From the NCBI GenBank assembly GCA_029216955.1, contig JANAVB010029819.1:38639854-38703853 (forward strand): a stretch of DNA of 64,000 nt, written 5' to 3'. How positions within the stretch are numbered: the first letter of the stretch is position 1; each line of letters starts with the position of its first letter. Below the pieces are notes generated by a model. That model had not been told where the DNA came from. It saw nothing but the letters and a program-made list of their open reading frames with translations, and did no database searches. Origin of the DNA: Iris pallida (lineage: Eukaryota; Streptophyta; Magnoliopsida; Asparagales; Iridaceae). Shown piece after piece: positions 59,193 to 64,000 of the stretch. A program made the position numbers and the translations under genes.

Positions 59193-61535
59193 TATATTTT
59201 CTATTATAAAAAAAAAAGATGTGTTGATATTTTGTTATAGTTGCATTTTTTATTGTTTTGTTTTGTTACAGTGAAAATATTTTATTATTACAACTATATG
59301 TACTTTCTATTTGTTATTATTATTATATTCTCTTAGTATGTAAGGGGTATATGTACCAATAGGTACATATACCATTATTTAGTATAAGTGGTTATTAAAA
59401 GTTTTGATATTATTTTGGTTAATTACTAATTATTATTATTTAGAGTTTTTTAAAAATATTTTGGGCTTTAATAAATTTTATTGTCTAATTATTTCACCTG
59501 GACTTTTGAGTTTATAAATATACTGATGGGCTTGGCCCTATACATATGGATTTTGAAACCTTGAAGATACTATTATATTATTTTATTTTTAGGTTTTCAA
59601 AGTACTTATCTAACTATATTGACTAATAAAATATATAATATTTTCAAGTATTTACGTACAATTATTTTTTAAGTATTATAAATAGTTTTCTAAAATTGTA
59701 TACATATTATTTACCTAATTTCGTTTGATTACCCTTCTGTCCATGATTAAACCCACTACTCATATTCTCTCGCCAATTCTGGACTTCTTTATGATGACCC
59801 TAGACTACTTGACTATTTTGGACATGATGGAACAATCCACGACATCATCAGAGGCCGTCTTGCATAGTTGTACACCAAAGTCGTATTTTGTGCTACCTTG
59901 ATCATTGTAGCACACCAGGCGACCCACCAGGCAAGTATACCTTGCTAATTTACTGTCATATTATTTATTTTCCGTATTATTTACTTTGTTTCATATTATT
60001 AGTTTTCTTTGTTATAAATTGCGCGTCCAAGCCACACTTGGGTGCAAGCGACTCTATTAGTCGTTTTACTTTATTTTATGCATGTTAACTTAGTTTTAGC
60101 GGACTACCTTCTTGTTGGGGGATATCCTTATATCTCCTTGGGCCATGACACTCACACTACACGGTTTAAGATATTTTGTTAGGGGCACGACTTATGGACT
60201 GGCCATCTCTAAAGTCGTGTGACGGTAGATGATCGTAACAGCAATGACTAGGATTTTAGAGACTCAAGCAGTTACAAAACTGGACAGGTCATGGACATGA
60301 CTTGGTCAGTATGGGAAATATTGGAGGAGGACAGTCGCTAGTGCGTATGAGAATCCAAACAGGTAACCCACAGTCTCCGGATGGAACTGTGGCGATTTAT
60401 ATTTGCAGATGCCCTCTGACGTTTGGACATTACGGACGGATACGAATGACTGGATGCCAGTTACGTACTTATAGCCTAAAATTCCATCCATGCGCATGAA
60501 AGTTGTCCTCTAAATTGTACAATAGATGGTTAGCATTTATTTTTGCATATTGGCGTCTAGGAGAGTCTTGCATATTATTATTATTTTGATAGTTCATATT
60601 AAGCTTGTTCTTCCTGTATCTTGTTACATCCCTATGAGGTCCTAGTTATTTCCCAGGTGTGTGTTCATGTCTTCCGCAGGTATCCTAGCTGGGATCGTGG
60701 TCTTCTCCATTTATTCGAAGATGACGTGACTTGGTTCCTCTTTGCTACTTCCACTTAGTCCTTTTATATATCATGTACTTCTTCCTTTTTATTTTGGTTG
60801 GTAGTGGATGTGTCTCCACCCAACATATTGTACTAAAACAATTCATCATATGAGATCTTTTTTTTTATTTTGTAGATGAGATTAGTTAGTTGTGGTTTAC
60901 TGTATTTTACAGCTTATGTATACATACAAGGCCCCTATACTTCGTATGTATACAGCTGGCATATCTACGTACTTAGTCCTACGTATTTTGGGACTGGGAC
61001 GTTACACACGCACGTGAAACGATAAACATGTAACGTCAGCGTCTCCTCCGGTCTCATGAAACTGACGGTTGCGTATCTTATAAAGAAAGATCACCATTAA
61101 TATCTCGAAGAATGAAGCGGTACCTTCTTTCATCTAATCGAGGACGACATACGCTGGCACTCCCATGCGCAGATAGGCCATGTGCCCATACATGGCATGT
61201 GCCTAGAATCTACTATCCATGCTTCTCGGTTCAAAGTATTCCAAAACATGACAGAAAGTTTCAAAAACTTTGAAGGGAGTCTTATAGCAGCATAGAATTG
61301 CAGGCACATTTATCTCATGCGCTTTCGAGGTTTTGCTCCCAAATTACTATGCGTCCCAAAGTATCATCATTCAAAAAGCAGCAAGTAGAAGAGCCACATA
61401 AAGATTGATTTTTTATGCGCATCATTCTGACGGCTCAGCTTGGCGCATCCTCCCATCCCGTCAGAGCGAAACACTCGTCAACGTATGAGTGCTTCGGCTA
61501 ATGAAGCACTTATTGAGCAGAACGTGGCTTGGCAA

Positions 61536-61793
61536 TCAACCGAACCCAGTGGCTCTTCCAGCATAATGGAAGTCGGGGCACGATAACCCCAATCTTTGGA
61601 TGCAGCAGGCATCTAATGCCATGTTGTAGAAGAAAACTGCCGACAAGAAGTTTGAACATAAGAAGTTATGTCCATAGCACTCACGGCGCATCTCAATCTT
61701 CTGAAGGAGTTCATCGTTAAAGCTTCTTCGAACAAGGAGATCCACAACCCGCAGTACAACGACTTGCCAATGAGGAGGATTGGTCGAGTTCAT
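61536..61793 (-). CDS. Possible antisense ORF of element F, 85 residues
   Basis: ATG at 61793. The product reads MNSTNPPHWQVVVLRVVDLL, later SFNDELLQKIEMRRE and a Cys-rich stretch (ALDACCIQRLGLSC). The frame remains open upstream of the ATG to 61841. The TATA box at 61848-61857 makes the ATG the natural start. It is not similar to the B antisense ORF by eye, which is usual since these ORFs diverge fast. No domain recognised. Confidence 0.35.
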   Translation of the reverse strand: MNSTNPPHWQVVVLRVVDLLVRRSFNDELLQKIEMRRECYGHNFLCSNFLSAVFFYNMALDACCIQRLGLSCPDFHYAGRATGFG

Positions 61794-61847
61794 CTTCGTT
61801 AAGAAGTCGTGTGAAATACGAGAAAACTCTCTCTCTCTCACCGCTGC

Positions 61848-61857
61848 TATTTATAGG
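61848..61857 (-). promoter_or_regulatory. Antisense TATA box of element F
   Basis: CTATAAATAG on the minus strand, preceding a GA-rich leader and the ATG at 61793. Same decamer and nearly the same distance as in element B. Confidence 0.5.
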
Positions 61858-62727
61858 CCATGACAAATCAAATCCATGGGCCAAGTGGCAACTTCTCCGA
61901 AGTCAGTGCAATGAACTTGCATTAATGGTGATGAATCTACCACATCAAATTCAGGTAAGTCAAAGAATCATCAATTCGAGTCTCGAAAGACTAGACAAAG
62001 ATGACCAAAGAAAATGCACCACATAGCAGATGCGCTCCTCAGCATCATGCGTCCCATGCCGATGCGTCCAGTGAAACGCAGACATATGCGCCCACCTATG
62101 CTCGTCATCCATAAAGTATTTAATGCTAGGTGATACAGTCGGTAGCACGCCTGTCGGGAGTGAGCAGTTGACAGCTTTTGCAGAAAACGAAGAGATGCTA
62201 ACATCAGTCTCATCATTTCTCATTTTGTCGGTTACAGTCGTGTCCTGCCACGTGGCCGACTGACAGCTCACATGCGCCTTCGAGGTCACGCGCTCAAAAT
62301 CTGCATACGCACACACTGCCATGCACACAAAAGCTTTGCATATACCTCAAAAGCCATGCGTCCAGACTTGTTTGTGACTCCTAAAAGCCATGAGCCAAGT
62401 CTTCTCATACGCTAGATCCCAGGCACATACTGATAAATCACTCTCCACCAATTTGAGATCTTTGAGCCATGGATATGCGCTACGTGTCATTGACTCAGTT
62501 CTGCTCAAGGATGAGTACTAACCACTCAAGATCTTAGCAACAATCGATTCTCAACAACTGCCACGTGTCAGCTCCACCGTAGCCCAATAGTGCAGTTCAA
62601 AATAGATTTAGCTCCAACTTCAGGGCGCATCATCCATGCGTCCATGAGCATCAGCCATTTGGCGTCCCTACGTAGAAGTTCTCCAGCATATAGTACACAT
62701 GCACGCATAAGCAGATCATTCTGCTGC

Positions 62728-62737
62728 CTATAAATAG
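62728..62737 (+). promoter_or_regulatory. Sense TATA box of the element F LTR
   Basis: CTATAAATAG on the plus strand, about 325 bp before the proposed LTR end. It predicts a transcript start near 62765. Confidence 0.5.
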
Positions 62738-63053
62738 AAGGATAATTCTTTCATATATATAGACACACACACTCTCCAAGCTCGATCCCACTTTTTGAGC
62801 ATTTCAAAAGTATGTCAACATCCAGAGCACTTATAAGAGTCAGAATCCTCTTCAAGTCACTGCATGTTCCAGATCAATCCAGACTTTAAGAGAGTTCGAG
62901 ACCATCGTCAGATCATCAACGGAGTCAACGTATTACCACTCACTCCATCACCACGGTTCCCAGATAAAAACAAGTGTACTCCTATGACTGCATCTAAGTC
63001 CTACATTGTTCTTTGTTCTATTTGTAATTGAAATATACAGTTTATTCAAAACA

Positions 63054-64000
63054 AGCTATTTTCGATGGCAAACACATATGGGTCACAAAAATTTGTCAAT
63101 ACCTAATATTGTACCCCTATAATTTACATTATATGAGCATTTCGAGATTTTGCCATCAGATATTTAGACTGTCCATTGCTTGAAACTCATGTGGAAAGCA
63201 GCATGGACATTATACGAGATCGGCAGGATTCGAGTTCCCTATCTGTAAGGACGTGTATGTGTGTGTGAGTTGTAAGAAGAAAGGGCATTGATCTAGACTA
63301 ATCACCCAAAGTTGGAGTGACTTTCCAAAGGCTTATTTGAAAATATGATAAAATATAAAATCTATATGAAAAAAATAAAAATAAAATAAAAGGTTATGTC
63401 CGGCTTAAGAAATTAAGGAATCAGGAAGTTAAAGTTATTTTTTCTTTGTTGGGTAGGAACAAACTTGTAAACTATTTTTAAACTATTTTCTTGATATAAA
63501 AGTAAATAGGAGGAAGATGATTACTCTCTGAATCTATGGAATTATTTTTTTTTCTCTATATTCCATCCATTATTTTTAATTTTTTATGATATTTTTTTGT
63601 TTTAAAATACATGTATTATTGGAACATTGATTTTTTTTACCAACCAATGAACTTTCGTACAAGTCTTACAAAATTATCAAACTGATTAGTTAAAAAAATA
63701 GAACTTGATAATAGGACAGAGTGCAGCCTGGAAGAAGAAGATATTGTCCTAGGAATAATATAGTTGCATGTCGTAACATGCAACATACTCTTTGTTTTGC
63801 TATTATGAGATATAACTATTGTCCTCTATTATAGGTTTGCATACCCGATCTAGATTAGTCACACAAAAAACTTACATTGGGTTTATGGATAATTAGGCTC
63901 GAACATTTGTTTTGCCCATTCTGGCACTCTACCGCTATGTTTGAGAGAGTAATCAGTAAAGTCTTTAAGGAATAGTTTGATATGATTTGAAAGTTGTAAT
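63054..64000. other. AT-rich DNA without recognisable features
   Basis: No open frame of note, no repeat borders and no RNA gene seen. Poly-A and poly-T runs are common. It could be leader sequence of element F or unrelated DNA. Confidence 0.6.

Larger units (their letters stand above)
47791..61006 (+). mobile_element. Element E2: second non-autonomous long-LTR retroelement
   Basis: Left LTR 47791-54230 (with CACTA-2 inside) and right LTR 56984-61006 flank 2753 bp with no gag or pol. The primer-site 16-mer, the ATTTCGAGGACGAAAT motif and the GTTGGGTAGGA polypurine tract are shared with Tekay elements and E1. The left LTR lacks its first about 1.17 kb. The right 5-bp flank is CACGC. Confidence 0.8.
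56984..61006 (+). repeat. Right LTR of E2 (complete, 4023 bp)
   Basis: It starts TGTAAAAATCC after the polypurine tract and ends GGGACGTTACA. From 58153 on it matches the left LTR. It includes a TATA box (57703), a Pro/Ser-coding GC-rich island (57914-59110), an ATT microsatellite (59137-59190) and AT-rich DNA. Confidence 0.87.
61007..63053 (+). mobile_element. Element F: 3' end of a possible Tat-like element (antisense ORF plus LTR)
   Basis: No pol domain is seen, but the layout copies that of element B: a small antisense ORF (61793-61536, minus) with a CTATAAATAG box 55 nt upstream, then a possible LTR starting TGTGAAATAC (61810), a sense CTATAAATAG box (62728-62737) and a possible LTR end near 63053. 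ATGCGC/GCGCAT motifs are frequent, as TGCGC motifs are in the B LTR. A TGGCAAACAC at 63066 might be a primer site but matches nothing I know. E2 is inserted at its left side. Confidence 0.4.

Noticed and set aside
61811..62328. Plus and minus frames of 71-122 codons at the right end
   Set aside because: They have no domain and overlap the proposed LTR; only the frame with a TATA box was kept.

Overview
This is a gene-poor stretch of plant nuclear DNA made almost entirely of nested transposable elements. The evidence is plant-type Ty3/gypsy pol proteins (Tat/Ogre-like with two RNase H domains, and Del/Tekay-like with a chromodomain), CACTA elements, and plant LTRs of 1.5-4.6 kb. The organism is an angiosperm with a large, repeat-rich genome, and the tRNA-Arg-type primer site hints at a dicot. 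I found no convincing host gene, rRNA, tRNA or CRISPR array. Every retroelement coding region is broken.

Oldest layer (minus strand): Tat/Ogre-like element B, now split across 2115-3744, 24478-33810 and 47579-47790. Its 3' LTR (2115-3669) is followed directly by the primer site and gag start of a second related element, A (1-2111), so A and B form a head-to-tail tandem sharing one LTR. B carries a small antisense ORF between integrase and the 3' LTR, with its own TATA box inside the LTR.

Insertions into B: element D (3745-24477, plus, Del/Tekay gag-PR-RT) landed inside the antisense ORF with a perfect ACGCC target duplication. D was hit by CACTA-1 (9350 to about 13152), and its 3' LTR by a non-autonomous long-LTR element called E1 (13153-24378). 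Element C (33811-47578, minus, a complete but decayed Tekay chromovirus with 4.1-4.6 kb LTRs) landed in B's 5' LTR (GTCAG/GTCGG). A second non-autonomous long-LTR element, E2 (47791-61006, plus), abuts it, and its left LTR carries CACTA-2 (48329-51879). The right edge (61007-63053) looks like the end of another Tat-like element, F, in plus orientation, also with an antisense ORF. From 63054 to the end I see only AT-rich DNA.

Shared parts: C, D, E1 and E2 have the same unusual primer-site sequence. C, E1 and E2 share a 16-bp inverted repeat 19-20 nt from the 3' LTR. C and E1 also share LTR and leader sequence, so C is the probable autonomous partner of E1. The most interesting points are the LTR-borne antisense promoter and ORF, a clean 100-bp GT-AG intron inside the C integrase gene, the autonomous/non-autonomous pairing, WRKY-type W-box clusters in the LTRs, and a roughly 500-bp AT microsatellite that grew in only one of two sister LTRs.
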